Source: Methanobacteriota archaeon
GTDB taxonomy: Archaea > Thermoplasmatota > Poseidoniia > Poseidoniales > Poseidoniaceae
Direction: 5' to 3'
DNA length: 36,319 bases
Assembly: GCA_018659375.1 (NCBI GenBank)
Contig: JABJMO010000009.1
Coordinates: 1 to 36,319, forward strand
The position numbers were made by a program, and so were the translations under genes. Below, in pieces: positions 25,073 through 32,579 of this stretch. The notes under the pieces are model-generated. The model saw only the letters and a program-made list of their open reading frames with translations, was not told the origin of the DNA and searched no databases. Every line of letters starts with the position of its first letter. Position 1 is the first letter of the stretch.

Positions 25073-25897
25073 ATGGGGGATAGGAAAGCAATACCGCTAC
25101 CCACATCTTCCTATGAACTAATAATTATCTGTGTTAATACTTCTCACCCTGGTAACTTGGGTGCAATATGCCGTACGATGTTAAATTACGGGTTTTCTAA
25201 ACTACGTTTGGTAACGCCAAAGTGTGACCCACTAGACGAAGAAGCACGTAACAGGGCAAAACATGCAGGCTCTATACTACAGGAGTTAGAGACTTTCCCT
25301 ACCTTTCAAGAAGCTGTAAAAGATTGCTCCCTTGTTGTTGGTACGTCAGGAAAGAGGGAGGTAGGCACTAAAACCTCGTTTAGACATTTTTGCTACCCTT
25401 GGGAATTATCTACTAGATTTAGCGACATAAATGGAAAGATTGCTCTAGTATTTGGGGGAGAAGGGACTGGCCTATCCACAGAACAATTACATGACTGTGA
25501 TTTTTTGGCGACATTGCCAACATGGGAAGGCTATCCAATCGCCAATCTATCTCATTCTGTGAATGCTTTTCTGTACCAAATACATTCTGATAGAGTGAAG
25601 AATAGCCAAGGTAGTGATTTCGGTTTGCCAGATATAGTTCCTCTAACAAGGGAATTACACCCAGAATTAAGAGGGGTATTATTGACTGCAGTTAACCAAT
25701 TTTCTGCTGCTATGCCAGGTAATCAAGAGCGAAAAGATAGTATGAATAATTCTCTTGTTCGAATGATAATGATGTCATCACCAACCAGCGATGAAGTGAC
25801 AAGAATTATCGGTGGTTTAGTTGATGCCACTACTGCACTGCAAAAAAATAACAACGATGATGAATGGATAAATAAGCGGCGAAGAAGGATTGAATAG
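25073..25897 (+). CDS. SpoU-class RNA methyltransferase, TrmJ-like
   Basis: Probable tRNA 2'-O-methyltransferase of the SPOUT superfamily; archaeal TrmJ methylates position 32. Knot motifs are complete: motif 1 SHPGNLGAICRTMLNYGF with the catalytic Asn-x-Gly-x-x-x-Arg, motif 2 IALVFGGEGTGLS and motif 3 YPIANLSHSVNAFLYQI. The 274 residues match the TrmJ length, with a C-terminal helical extension. ATG 25073 has AAGGTG 6 nt upstream, lying in the end of the preceding gene; an in-frame ATG at 25040 would overlap that gene. It ends 4 nt before the convergent queD. Confidence 0.88.
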   Translation: MGDRKAIPLPTSSYELIIICVNTSHPGNLGAICRTMLNYGFSKLRLVTPKCDPLDEEARNRAKHAGSILQELETFPTFQEAVKDCSLVVGTSGKREVGTKTSFRHFCYPWELSTRFSDINGKIALVFGGEGTGLSTEQLHDCDFLATLPTWEGYPIANLSHSVNAFLYQIHSDRVKNSQGSDFGLPDIVPLTRELHPELRGVLLTAVNQFSAAMPGNQERKDSMNNSLVRMIMMSSPTSDEVTRIIGGLVDATTALQKNNNDDEWINKRRRRIE

Positions 25898-25900
25898 TTT

Positions 25901-26350
25901 TTATTTAATCCACGATGCTGTAGACTTTGGAGTTTCTCTTACGTGCATAGCGACTAATCTTAATTTGTTTCCATAGACTGATTGAATATGCGGCTCTACT
26001 TGTTCAAAAGCCCATTTTGCCAAATTCTCCGCTGTTGGAATAAAATCAACAATGACTGTTCGGTGGTCATCATTCATCATTTTCAGCGCAGCTATGGCTT
26101 GCTTATCGCCCTCAAATACGACAAATGCATGATCAACAACATCGTGTATTTTCTCAGTAAGAATGTGGCTAACATCTGAGAAATCCATCAACATACCTTC
26201 ATCCGAGACCCCTTCTACCGAAACTACATTGCCCTCGATCTCAGCTTCAAATCTGTATCGATGTCCGTGTAGGTGTCGGCACTTACTCTTGTGATTAGGC
26301 ACCCTATGTCCTGTGTCAGTCTCTACATATCTTCTTATTCTAGTAACCAT
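25901..26350 (-). CDS. queD: 6-carboxy-5,6,7,8-tetrahydropterin synthase (QueD)
   Basis: Second step of preQ0 synthesis, converting 7,8-dihydroneopterin triphosphate to 6-carboxytetrahydropterin. The product (149 residues) has the zinc histidines and catalytic Cys-His segment VPNHKSKCRHLHGHRY, then GMLMDFSDV, VVDHAFVV, PTAENLAKWAF and VRETPKSTASW with the substrate-binding Glu. ATG 26350 is used; the in-frame TTG at 26374 lies inside the upstream gene. It follows the queC-msrB fusion by 7 nt and is the last gene of the operon. Confidence 0.94.
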   Translation of the reverse strand: MVTRIRRYVETDTGHRVPNHKSKCRHLHGHRYRFEAEIEGNVVSVEGVSDEGMLMDFSDVSHILTEKIHDVVDHAFVVFEGDKQAIAALKMMNDDHRTVIVDFIPTAENLAKWAFEQVEPHIQSVYGNKLRLVAMHVRETPKSTASWIK

Positions 26351-26357
26351 ATTATCA

Positions 26358-27500
26358 CTATTCCCTAAATTCAATTGAGGCTGAATTTATGCAATACCTT
26401 TCGCCTCCGTGTTCTCTTGGCCCATCATTAAACACATGACCTAGATGGGCATCACACTTTGAACACCTAACTTCTATTCGATTCATACCGTAGGCATAAT
26501 CTTCAATACGCGAAATCTTTGCTGAGTTATGTTCTGTATGGAATGCAGGCCATCCACATCCGGAATTGTATTTTCCTGTCGATTCAAATAATGGATGGTT
26601 GCAACATATGCAATAATATGTTCCGCTTTCAAAGTGCTTGTCATATATTCCAGTAAAAGCTCTTTCTGTAGCAGAATTTCTCGTTACTTGATATTGTAAA
26701 TCTGTTAATTTTTCTCGATATATTTTATCACGATATTCTGCTTCGATTTTCAATGCATGTGCTAGGGTATCGGCCCATGTATCTTGATATTCAACTGGAT
26801 CTTCTCGCCCAATAGCATGAAAAGCCAGTATACGTTCAATATCTGAGCCTGTTTTACCCGAACTTCGCCCCATTTCATCTGGTTCATATGACGTATTAGT
26901 ATTGGCAAATATTGTATCAAAATCTAAAGATAGTTGTTCACAAGAAATCAGGGAATCCTGGAGTATGGAAATTTTATCTCCATCGATATATGGCAAATCA
27001 AGCGATATTTTTTCACTATCCCAATTACCAATTGCAAATGCATGATTGAGAACTTGATAAAACTCAGGACGGCAATCAGGATATATTGCATGGTCTCCTG
27101 AGTGGACGCCGAGTGAAATACTGACTTCGCTAGAATATTCAATACTTTTACTAAGCGCGTAGCCGTATATAATCGAAGCAAATATAGCATTACGGTTGGG
27201 GACTACAGTAGATTTCATTTGCTCTTGTTCGTAATGGCCCTCCGGTATTTTTTCACCAGATGTCAGTGAACCGGTAAACATAGACATTATGCTTGATAAA
27301 TCAACTGTTTTATGTTCGACAATGAAGCCACATGTCTGTAAATATTCTATGTTTTTTTGTGCTCTATCCAATTCAATGAGATGCTTTTGACCGTAATTGA
27401 ATCCTATAGTGTAGACTTTGTTGGATTCTCTTAGCAATCTAAGCAGCAAGGAGGTTGAATCCATTCCACCACTAAATGCCATCACTGCTATTTTTGTCAA
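26358..27500 (-). CDS. QueC (7-cyano-7-deazaguanine synthase-like) fused to peptide-methionine-(R)-sulfoxide reductase MsrB
   Basis: A single 380-residue frame. Residues 1-240 are QueC-like: MTKIAVMAFSGGMDS (ATP-pyrophosphatase loop), GFNYGQKH, VVPNRN (99-104) and GVHSGDHAIYPDCR. The family's four zinc cysteines are all replaced: CY is SY (about 204) and CGxCxxC is SGKTGSD (about 214-220). Residues about 261-380 are a complete MsrB: REKLTDLQYQVTRNSATE, zinc pairs CICC (297-300) and CSKC (346-349), SGCGWPAF and the catalytic Cys370 in RYCINSASIEF. TTG 27500 overlaps the queE stop as TTGA and gives the usual QueC N-terminus; ATG 27515 is an alternative. Expected role: preQ0 formation from CDG, plus methionine sulfoxide repair. 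Whether the QueC half is active without its zinc site is open. Confidence 0.9.
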   Translation of the reverse strand: MTKIAVMAFSGGMDSTSLLLRLLRESNKVYTIGFNYGQKHLIELDRAQKNIEYLQTCGFIVEHKTVDLSSIMSMFTGSLTSGEKIPEGHYEQEQMKSTVVPNRNAIFASIIYGYALSKSIEYSSEVSISLGVHSGDHAIYPDCRPEFYQVLNHAFAIGNWDSEKISLDLPYIDGDKISILQDSLISCEQLSLDFDTIFANTNTSYEPDEMGRSSGKTGSDIERILAFHAIGREDPVEYQDTWADTLAHALKIEAEYRDKIYREKLTDLQYQVTRNSATERAFTGIYDKHFESGTYYCICCNHPLFESTGKYNSGCGWPAFHTEHNSAKISRIEDYAYGMNRIEVRCSKCDAHLGHVFNDGPREHGGERYCINSASIEFRE

Positions 27501-28150
27501 TCTATCCCCATCCATTTGTGTGTTTGTAACGACAGCCGCCAAGAACTATTCTCTTTTACTACTGATTCTGTTAACGCAAAATTTTGACCATTCCACTCTA
27601 CTGACTTATCATCAAAATAACATGGCTGGAGATATAGATGGGTAAAGCCCAAGATTAACTCGTCGTACATCGCTAGGTCCTGACCCAAGTATACACATTT
27701 TAATTCATCACCTTGACGTTGTTTGATTTTGACTTTTGAGTATATCTGATCTTTTGGAGACACACATATCCAATCAATCAACCCATCAGGTATCAATATT
27801 GTACCATTAGTCTCTATTGAGATATGGTAGCCTCTGTTCTTTAATAGTCGTTGTATAGGCCATAGATCATTGATCATTGGTTCTCCTCCAGTAAAGATGA
27901 TATTTTTACAATCAAACTTGAATATCTCAGATAATATATCCATACAGTTCATTTCTTCAAATGTTAAAAAATCAGTATCACACCACTCGCAGCGTAAGTT
28001 ACAGTTTCCAAACCGAATGAATACATGAGGAATTCCGGCTCTAGCACCTTCACCTTGAACGGAATGAAATATTTCCACTATGTTGTATACTTGTGTCAAA
28101 TCACCTGGATCATCTAATGTTTTACCCCCTGCTATGCCACAATCTAACAT
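27497..28150 (-). CDS. queE: 7-carboxy-7-deazaguanine synthase, radical SAM (QueE)
   Basis: Third step of preQ0 synthesis: ring contraction of 6-carboxytetrahydropterin to 7-carboxy-7-deazaguanine. The product has 217 residues. The opening strand EIFHSVQGEGARAGIPHVFIR leads to the cluster motif CNLRCEWCDT (CxxxCxxC), FTGGEPMI binds SAM, SIETNG and VSPK bind substrate, and LQTHKWMGI ends the protein as in the family. ATG 28150 follows GGGGAATAAA. It starts 10 nt after folE and overlaps the queC-msrB start by 4 nt. Confidence 0.95.
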   Translation of the reverse strand: MLDCGIAGGKTLDDPGDLTQVYNIVEIFHSVQGEGARAGIPHVFIRFGNCNLRCEWCDTDFLTFEEMNCMDILSEIFKFDCKNIIFTGGEPMINDLWPIQRLLKNRGYHISIETNGTILIPDGLIDWICVSPKDQIYSKVKIKQRQGDELKCVYLGQDLAMYDELILGFTHLYLQPCYFDDKSVEWNGQNFALTESVVKENSSWRLSLQTHKWMGID

Positions 28151-28160
28151 TTTATTCCCC

Positions 28161-28724
28161 TCAATTTTTGATCAGTTGAAATAACTCTTGCCTTGCCTCT
28201 GCATTATCAAAAAATACCCCTTTCATTGCCGATGTAGACATAATAGCATTTTGTTGCTTTACACCGCGACACCTCATACAACCATGAGCTGCTTCAATAA
28301 TTACCGCACATCCAAGAGGCTTTAGATAGGCTTCTAAATCATCTGCGATACTTTTGGTAATACGCTCTTGATTTTGTAACCTACGAGCGTGTAATTCTAC
28401 TATTCTTGATAGTTTAGAGATCCCAACAATGCGATTCACCGGTATGTAAGCTACATGTGCTTTTCCGTTGAAGGGTTGTAAATGATGCTCACAAGTCGAA
28501 TGAAATTCAATGTCCTTTAGCAAAACAATTCCATCATATCCCTCACCATTGAAAGTTGAGCTAAGAATTTCCTCCGGACTCATTTGATAACCAGCGAATA
28601 TTTCAGACCATGAATCTATAACTCTAGTGGGAGTATTAAACAATCCTTCCCGCTCTACATCATCCTCGAGGTAACCTAACAATGTCTTAACAGCCAATAT
28701 TGCTTCGTCTCTAGTTGTTCTCAT
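28161..28724 (-). CDS. folE: GTP cyclohydrolase I, type IA (FolE)
   Basis: Converts GTP to dihydroneopterin triphosphate, the first step towards preQ0 and pterins. The 187 residues contain the zinc ligands in STCEHHLQPF and in GCMRCRG, plus PTRVIDSW, GISKLSRIVELHARRLQNQE and the C-terminal MKGVF, which mark the canonical type I enzyme. Many archaea use MptA/FolE2 instead. ATG 28724 follows GGGAGAGTGTGACT; GTG 28730 is an alternative. It begins 2 nt after the RHH regulator stop, so the two are surely co-transcribed. With QueE, QueC and QueD this completes a GTP-to-preQ0 operon. Confidence 0.95.
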   Translation of the reverse strand: MRTTRDEAILAVKTLLGYLEDDVEREGLFNTPTRVIDSWSEIFAGYQMSPEEILSSTFNGEGYDGIVLLKDIEFHSTCEHHLQPFNGKAHVAYIPVNRIVGISKLSRIVELHARRLQNQERITKSIADDLEAYLKPLGCAVIIEAAHGCMRCRGVKQQNAIMSTSAMKGVFFDNAEARQELFQLIKN

Positions 28725-28726
28725 AG

Positions 28727-28891
28727 TCACACTCTCCCATTTCGCAAATCAATTTCATCCAACTGGTCGAGTAACTTTCGACAAGCAGTTCTAACAGCGT
28801 CGGCCACACTGATGAATTTCTTCTCATCTCCAACATGGCGTTTCAAGTCATTGAGAACTTCAGCTGGCATGTCAAGTGAGATTTTAGGCAT
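28727..28891 (-). CDS. Ribbon-helix-helix (CopG/Arc-type) transcription regulator, 54 residues
   Basis: Read directly from the sequence upstream of folE. The ATG at 28891 opens 54 codons ending in TGA at 28727. The product has the RHH layout: ribbon strand MPKISLDMP, helix A AEVLNDLKRHV, turn GDEKKF and helix B SVADAVRTACRKLLDQL, then a short tail. Alternating strand residues (Lys3, Ser5) would contact DNA. The ATG is about 23 nt from a TATA box centre, so the transcript is probably leaderless. Its stop is 2 nt from the folE ATG. A cluster of TATTAC half-sites lies just upstream of the promoter, so autoregulation of the preQ0 operon is likely. The effector, if any, is unknown. Confidence 0.78.
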   Translation of the reverse strand: MPKISLDMPAEVLNDLKRHVGDEKKFISVADAVRTACRKLLDQLDEIDLRNGRV

Positions 28892-28908
28892 AGTTTGGCC
28901 AAATTCAA

Positions 28909-28918
28909 TTATAGTATA
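28909..28918 (-). promoter_or_regulatory. Probable TATA box of the RHH-folE-que operon
   Basis: On the minus strand TATACTATAA spans 28918 to 28909, centred about 23 bp before the regulator ATG (28891). This fits initiation at the ATG. The TATTAC half-site cluster begins directly upstream. Confidence 0.55.
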
Positions 28919-28949
28919 AGTATTACTATAATATTACCGAGGTAATACT
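28919..28949. promoter_or_regulatory. Cluster of TATTAC half-sites, candidate RHH operator
   Basis: Three copies of one hexamer occur at 10-11 bp steps: TATTAC at 28921-28926, TATTAC at 28932-28937 and its inverse GTAATA at 28942-28947. The last two form a perfect palindrome TATTACC-GA-GGTAATA (28932-28947). The outer pair extends to AGTATTAC (28919-28926) and GTAATACT (28942-28949). About one helical turn between sites suits cooperative binding of RHH dimers on one face. The cluster lies between the divergent TATA boxes of the RHH-folE operon and the aminotransferase gene. Confidence 0.65.
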
Positions 28950-28964
28950 AGGAGGGATTTATTG

Positions 28965-28973
28965 TATATTTTT
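28965..28973 (+). promoter_or_regulatory. Probable TATA box of the aminotransferase gene
   Basis: TATATTTTT lies about 50 bp upstream of the aminotransferase ATG. Initiation would fall near 28995-29000 and leave a leader of some 20-25 nt ending in CTAGGG. Confidence 0.4.
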
Positions 28974-29020
28974 ATGAGAATAATAGCGAATGTTGAAGAA
29001 GCGCCACGAATGCACTAGGG

Positions 29021-30523
29021 ATGATGAAGTCTATCACCAAGGCGGAAGAGGCACTTAGTTTGCTACATACAATCAGGAATAATTCTGGTAAAATGGATAC
29101 AGTTGGTCTTTCAGACTCCAATATTATGCAGTTTTGTAATTTAGACTCTAATCTACTAGACGCAATCCATGAAGCACTGTCTATGCACAATGACTTGAAT
29201 AATCGTCTTGGAGCCGAAATCATGCAACAAAATGAACAATCTTTAGTTGAATCGCTACAAGCAGACTATGTAAATTTCTATGCGCCTGCAACAGTCAATC
29301 CATATGTCGCACTTGCTGCTAGAGGACCATGGATCATATCATCTCACGGCGCAGTAATACATGACAACGGTGGTTATGGTATGTTAGGTGCTGGACATGG
29401 TCCATCAGCTGTCATTAGCGCAATGTCACAAAATTGGGTAATGGCTAACGTAATGACCCCATCATTTAGCCATAGTAGGTTGGCAGAATCATTGAAAGCA
29501 GAATTGGGCCACACCAGAGGGCACTGTCCGTTTGCCAAATTTATCTGCATGAACAGCGGTTCTGAGTCCATGACGGTAGCTCTAAGGATTGCTGATATCA
29601 ACGCCAACAACCATACTGGACCTGGTGGTAAATATGAAGGATATCCTATCAAAATGGTTTCAGTAGAGCGTAGTTTTCATGGGCGTACAGATCGACCTGC
29701 ACAAATATCCCATTCATGTAAAAATGGCTACGATAAGAATCTCGCAACCTTCCAAAATCGCGATAATTTAATACTAGTCCCAGCAAATAATCCGAAGGCT
29801 CTTGAAGCAATATTCCAGCGCTCAATTGATGAGAAATTTTTTATTGAATTAGTGGCAATTGAGCCAATTCAAGGTGAAGGGAATCCAGGTTTATGCGTAT
29901 CTCGTGAATTTTACGACACTGCAAGGAGACTAACCAACCAGCATGATTCGATGTTATTAGTAGATTCAATCCAAGCAGGAATACGTGGCCAAGGTTGCCT
30001 ATCAGTTATTGACTATGATGGATTTCAAGACGCTGAAGTTCCTGATTTAGAAACTTGGTCCAAAGCCATCAATGCTGGACAATATCCACTTTCAGTGCTA
30101 GGAATGAATGAAAGGTCTGCTTCCATGTATGTAGTTGGAATTTATGGTAATACCATGACCACTAATCCTAGAGCGCTTGAAACTGCTGTAGCAGTACTAG
30201 AACAAATTACTCCAGAATTAAGACAAAACATCAAAGATAGAGGCAAGGAGTTTGTTGACAAACTAAAATTATTGGCAGATGAATTACCTGGTACAATTAC
30301 CAAGGTCCAAGGAACTGGACTATTACTTAGTGCAGAATTAGAACCCAGCAAATTTCCTGTCGTAGGTTTTGATGCAGTAGAACCTTGGTGCCGAAGAAGA
30401 GGATTAGGAGTTATACATGGCGGTCATAACGCTTTGCGGTTCACACCTCATTTCAGAATTACCTCAGAAGAAATTGATTTAATTATTGATATTGTTAGAG
30501 ATGCACTAATCGCATTCTCATGA
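29021..30523 (+). CDS. Class III PLP-dependent aminotransferase (ornithine/lysine-aminotransferase fold)
   Basis: Fold-type I transaminase, 500 residues. Landmarks are the phosphate-binding MNSGSESM (177-184), SFHGRT (218-223), EPIQGEG (281-287), the PLP-ring aspartate in LLVDSIQAG (Asp315; the family usually has DEVQ.G) and the internal-aldimine Lys348 in TWSKAINAGQYPLSVLG. GNTMTTNP and LRFTPHF close the active site. The N-terminal 85 residues are an extension relative to compact class III enzymes. Two adjacent ATGs (29021 and 29024) follow CTAGGG; the second has better spacing. The substrate is undetermined; lysine, ornithine or a related omega-amino acid is an inference. It diverges from the preQ0 operon across the half-site cluster, so it may share control. 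Confidence 0.86.
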   Translation: MMKSITKAEEALSLLHTIRNNSGKMDTVGLSDSNIMQFCNLDSNLLDAIHEALSMHNDLNNRLGAEIMQQNEQSLVESLQADYVNFYAPATVNPYVALAARGPWIISSHGAVIHDNGGYGMLGAGHGPSAVISAMSQNWVMANVMTPSFSHSRLAESLKAELGHTRGHCPFAKFICMNSGSESMTVALRIADINANNHTGPGGKYEGYPIKMVSVERSFHGRTDRPAQISHSCKNGYDKNLATFQNRDNLILVPANNPKALEAIFQRSIDEKFFIELVAIEPIQGEGNPGLCVSREFYDTARRLTNQHDSMLLVDSIQAGIRGQGCLSVIDYDGFQDAEVPDLETWSKAINAGQYPLSVLGMNERSASMYVVGIYGNTMTTNPRALETAVAVLEQITPELRQNIKDRGKEFVDKLKLLADELPGTITKVQGTGLLLSAELEPSKFPVVGFDAVEPWCRRRGLGVIHGGHNALRFTPHFRITSEEIDLIIDIVRDALIAFS

Positions 30524-31735
30524 CAAGGTTGTCACAATATCTTCTCTCTTAAACTGCTTTGCAGCATATAATGCTGCTAACACTGCATACAAAACTGATG
30601 TTGATGACCAAATTAATACATGCTCTACTATTACTCTATCAAGCAATAATTCTCTAAGTGCTAGTAGAACATTAATGACAGGAATAGAAAACCAAAAAGA
30701 TTCGATTCCGTCTAAATTTATCACTTGGGTAAACAATGCAGGGAAGATTATCAATATGATTGCAGGGCCAAGAATAGAACCCGCTTCTTTAACACTGTGA
30801 GAGCGCATAGCAAGGGCTAATTCTAAGGCAACAACCATGATGGCAAATAGCATGATTGAAGCAATAATTAACAAAATAGCTCCAAGTGACAAATCTGGAA
30901 CACCAATAAAGTCTGAGGTGGCCAAATATCCGATGGCAAATAACAATCCCACTATCTGAAGCATAACTCCCACGCCAGTAATCGATGCGACACCGAGCCA
31001 TTTACCCATTAACAATTCATTTCGTGTACATGGCAGTCCTAACAACGCCTCCAATGTCCCGCGCTCACGTTCCCCTGCGGTCATATCAATTGATGGCTGT
31101 ATAGCACTAGAGAATGTCCAAATGGCTAGAACTAATGGAATGAAAAGTGATAATATTAAACCAGCCTGTTCGCCTTCTGTAGCAACATCTGAGTTTGATA
31201 TGTCGCCGTCGTATCTTAGAGGGTCTAAAGTTGATTCAACATCTAGGCCACCATCCAATATTTTTACTTCGGTAAGGTTTGCTTCCCAATTAATCAAGGA
31301 ATCAACAATTCGACTTCTTGCTTCGGTTGATCCTTCTGAGGTAGACAGATATATTATCGAGTAATACCAAATATCTTCTGATTGGTTTAATCTTAAAACG
31401 GCATCTATTTCCATATTTCGCACCCGGTTAAAATCATCTCCAGGGATTGATAAGGATTCATTAAACGTGACATTGGTGAGGGTAATTTCAGTAGTGGAAT
31501 AATTAAATTGTTGAATCAATTGATCAGGAAATTGGTTACCTTGAACTTCAATTTCAATGATGCGCGAATCTAATTCCGCTGCTTCTGACTCTAACAAAAC
31601 CGGAAAAACAATGAATAATACAGGGAACATTAGTATTGGTATGATAATTATCGCAACGATAGTTCTCCAGTCCCTAACAAACTCAATAACTTCCTTTTTT
31701 GCTATGGTCTTTACTCTGTGAAAGGAATTACTCAT
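30518..31735 (-). CDS. ABC-2 type transporter permease (NatB-like)
   Basis: Membrane subunit of an exporter. The 405 residues have the NatB layout: helix 1 after a basic start (KEVIEFVRDWRTIVAIIIIPILMFPVL), about 150 external residues, then five to six helices from about 190. These include the conserved cytoplasmic coupling motif AGERERGTLEALLGLPCTRNELLMGKWLG. ATG 31735 overlaps the end of the ATPase gene; a TTG at 31744 is in frame. The stop abuts the convergent aminotransferase stop in the palindrome TCATGA. The substrate is unknown; NatAB in Bacillus exports sodium. Confidence 0.85.
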   Translation of the reverse strand: MSNSFHRVKTIAKKEVIEFVRDWRTIVAIIIIPILMFPVLFIVFPVLLESEAAELDSRIIEIEVQGNQFPDQLIQQFNYSTTEITLTNVTFNESLSIPGDDFNRVRNMEIDAVLRLNQSEDIWYYSIIYLSTSEGSTEARSRIVDSLINWEANLTEVKILDGGLDVESTLDPLRYDGDISNSDVATEGEQAGLILSLFIPLVLAIWTFSSAIQPSIDMTAGERERGTLEALLGLPCTRNELLMGKWLGVASITGVGVMLQIVGLLFAIGYLATSDFIGVPDLSLGAILLIIASIMLFAIMVVALELALAMRSHSVKEAGSILGPAIILIIFPALFTQVINLDGIESFWFSIPVINVLLALRELLLDRVIVEHVLIWSSTSVLYAVLAALYAAKQFKREDIVTTLS

Positions 31736-32579
31736 CTTCGTCAACTCCCATCAATTCGGTTTTATCAGGTAATTTAGGCTTGAATAATTTATTCCATAAC
31801 TTACCCAATGGACCATCTGATTTTTTGTCTTCAAACCTCATCCTAGCCTTTTCTTGAGTTAGGTTAACATAAGCCTCTTCTAATGAATTACATTCTGTTA
31901 TCGACATTAATTCTTGCGGAGAACCGTCGGCTTTTATTACTCCATTATGGATTATTATTATTCTATCACATACTTGCTGGGCTTCATACAACTGGTGGGT
32001 TGAATAAATCACGGTACCTCCTTCATTACGTACTTGTTTTACCAATGATCTCACTGTACGAGCACTGGTGATATCTAATCCTGCAGTGGGCTCATCCAAA
32101 AGTAGGACTTTTGGCCCATGGGCCAATGCGCGTAATAGTGCAGTTTTTTGGCGCATCCCCCGAGAGAAGCCTCGAGTATATCTTGATAAATTATCCTCCA
32201 TTTCTAAGCTCTCAGCAAATTTCAAGGTTCTTTTCCATGATGTTTCATCCGAAACCCCATACAACCGACTGTGGTATCTAATATTCTCCCAAGCTGTTAG
32301 TCTTGAATACAAACCGGTAGATTCAGGGACAACTCCTAATGTACTTCTCATATTGTGAACTTGATTTCCATCAGCAAGCGTCACTGAACCTCTTGAGGGA
32401 CGATATACACCAGACATTAATCGTAGCAGCGTCGTTTTTCCAGCACCATTGCTACCGACTAGACCAACTATCTCACCAGAATTAATCTCCAGGGAAACAC
32501 CGTCAAGAGCAATAACATCGCCAAAGTTCTTGAAAACATTTGACACGGTTAGCAAGGATTCATGTGCCATATTGCTCAA
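31728..32579 (-). CDS. ABC transporter ATP-binding protein (NatA-like)
   Basis: ATPase partner of the adjacent permease, 283 residues. Walker A is GSNGAGKTT, the signature is TRGFSRGMRQK (an FSRGM variant of LSGGQ, typical of ABC-2 exporters), Walker B is VLLLDEPTAGLD, and the switch is IYSTHQL. A C-terminal charged extension of about 60 residues ends VDEDE. TTG 32579 overlaps the preceding stop as TTGA and has GGAAGG upstream; ATG 32570 is the alternative. Confidence 0.92.
   Translation of the reverse strand: MSNMAHESLLTVSNVFKNFGDVIALDGVSLEINSGEIVGLVGSNGAGKTTLLRLMSGVYRPSRGSVTLADGNQVHNMRSTLGVVPESTGLYSRLTAWENIRYHSRLYGVSDETSWKRTLKFAESLEMEDNLSRYTRGFSRGMRQKTALLRALAHGPKVLLLDEPTAGLDITSARTVRSLVKQVRNEGGTVIYSTHQLYEAQQVCDRIIIIHNGVIKADGSPQELMSITECNSLEEAYVNLTQEKARMRFEDKKSDGPLGKLWNKLFKPKLPDKTELMGVDEDE

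Noticed and set aside
26358-27500. QueC-MsrB as two genes joined by a sequencing error
   Set aside because: There is no homopolymer run or frame change at the junction, the linker is only about 20 residues, and no start codon with a ribosome-binding site begins the MsrB part. It cannot be fully excluded without related genomes.
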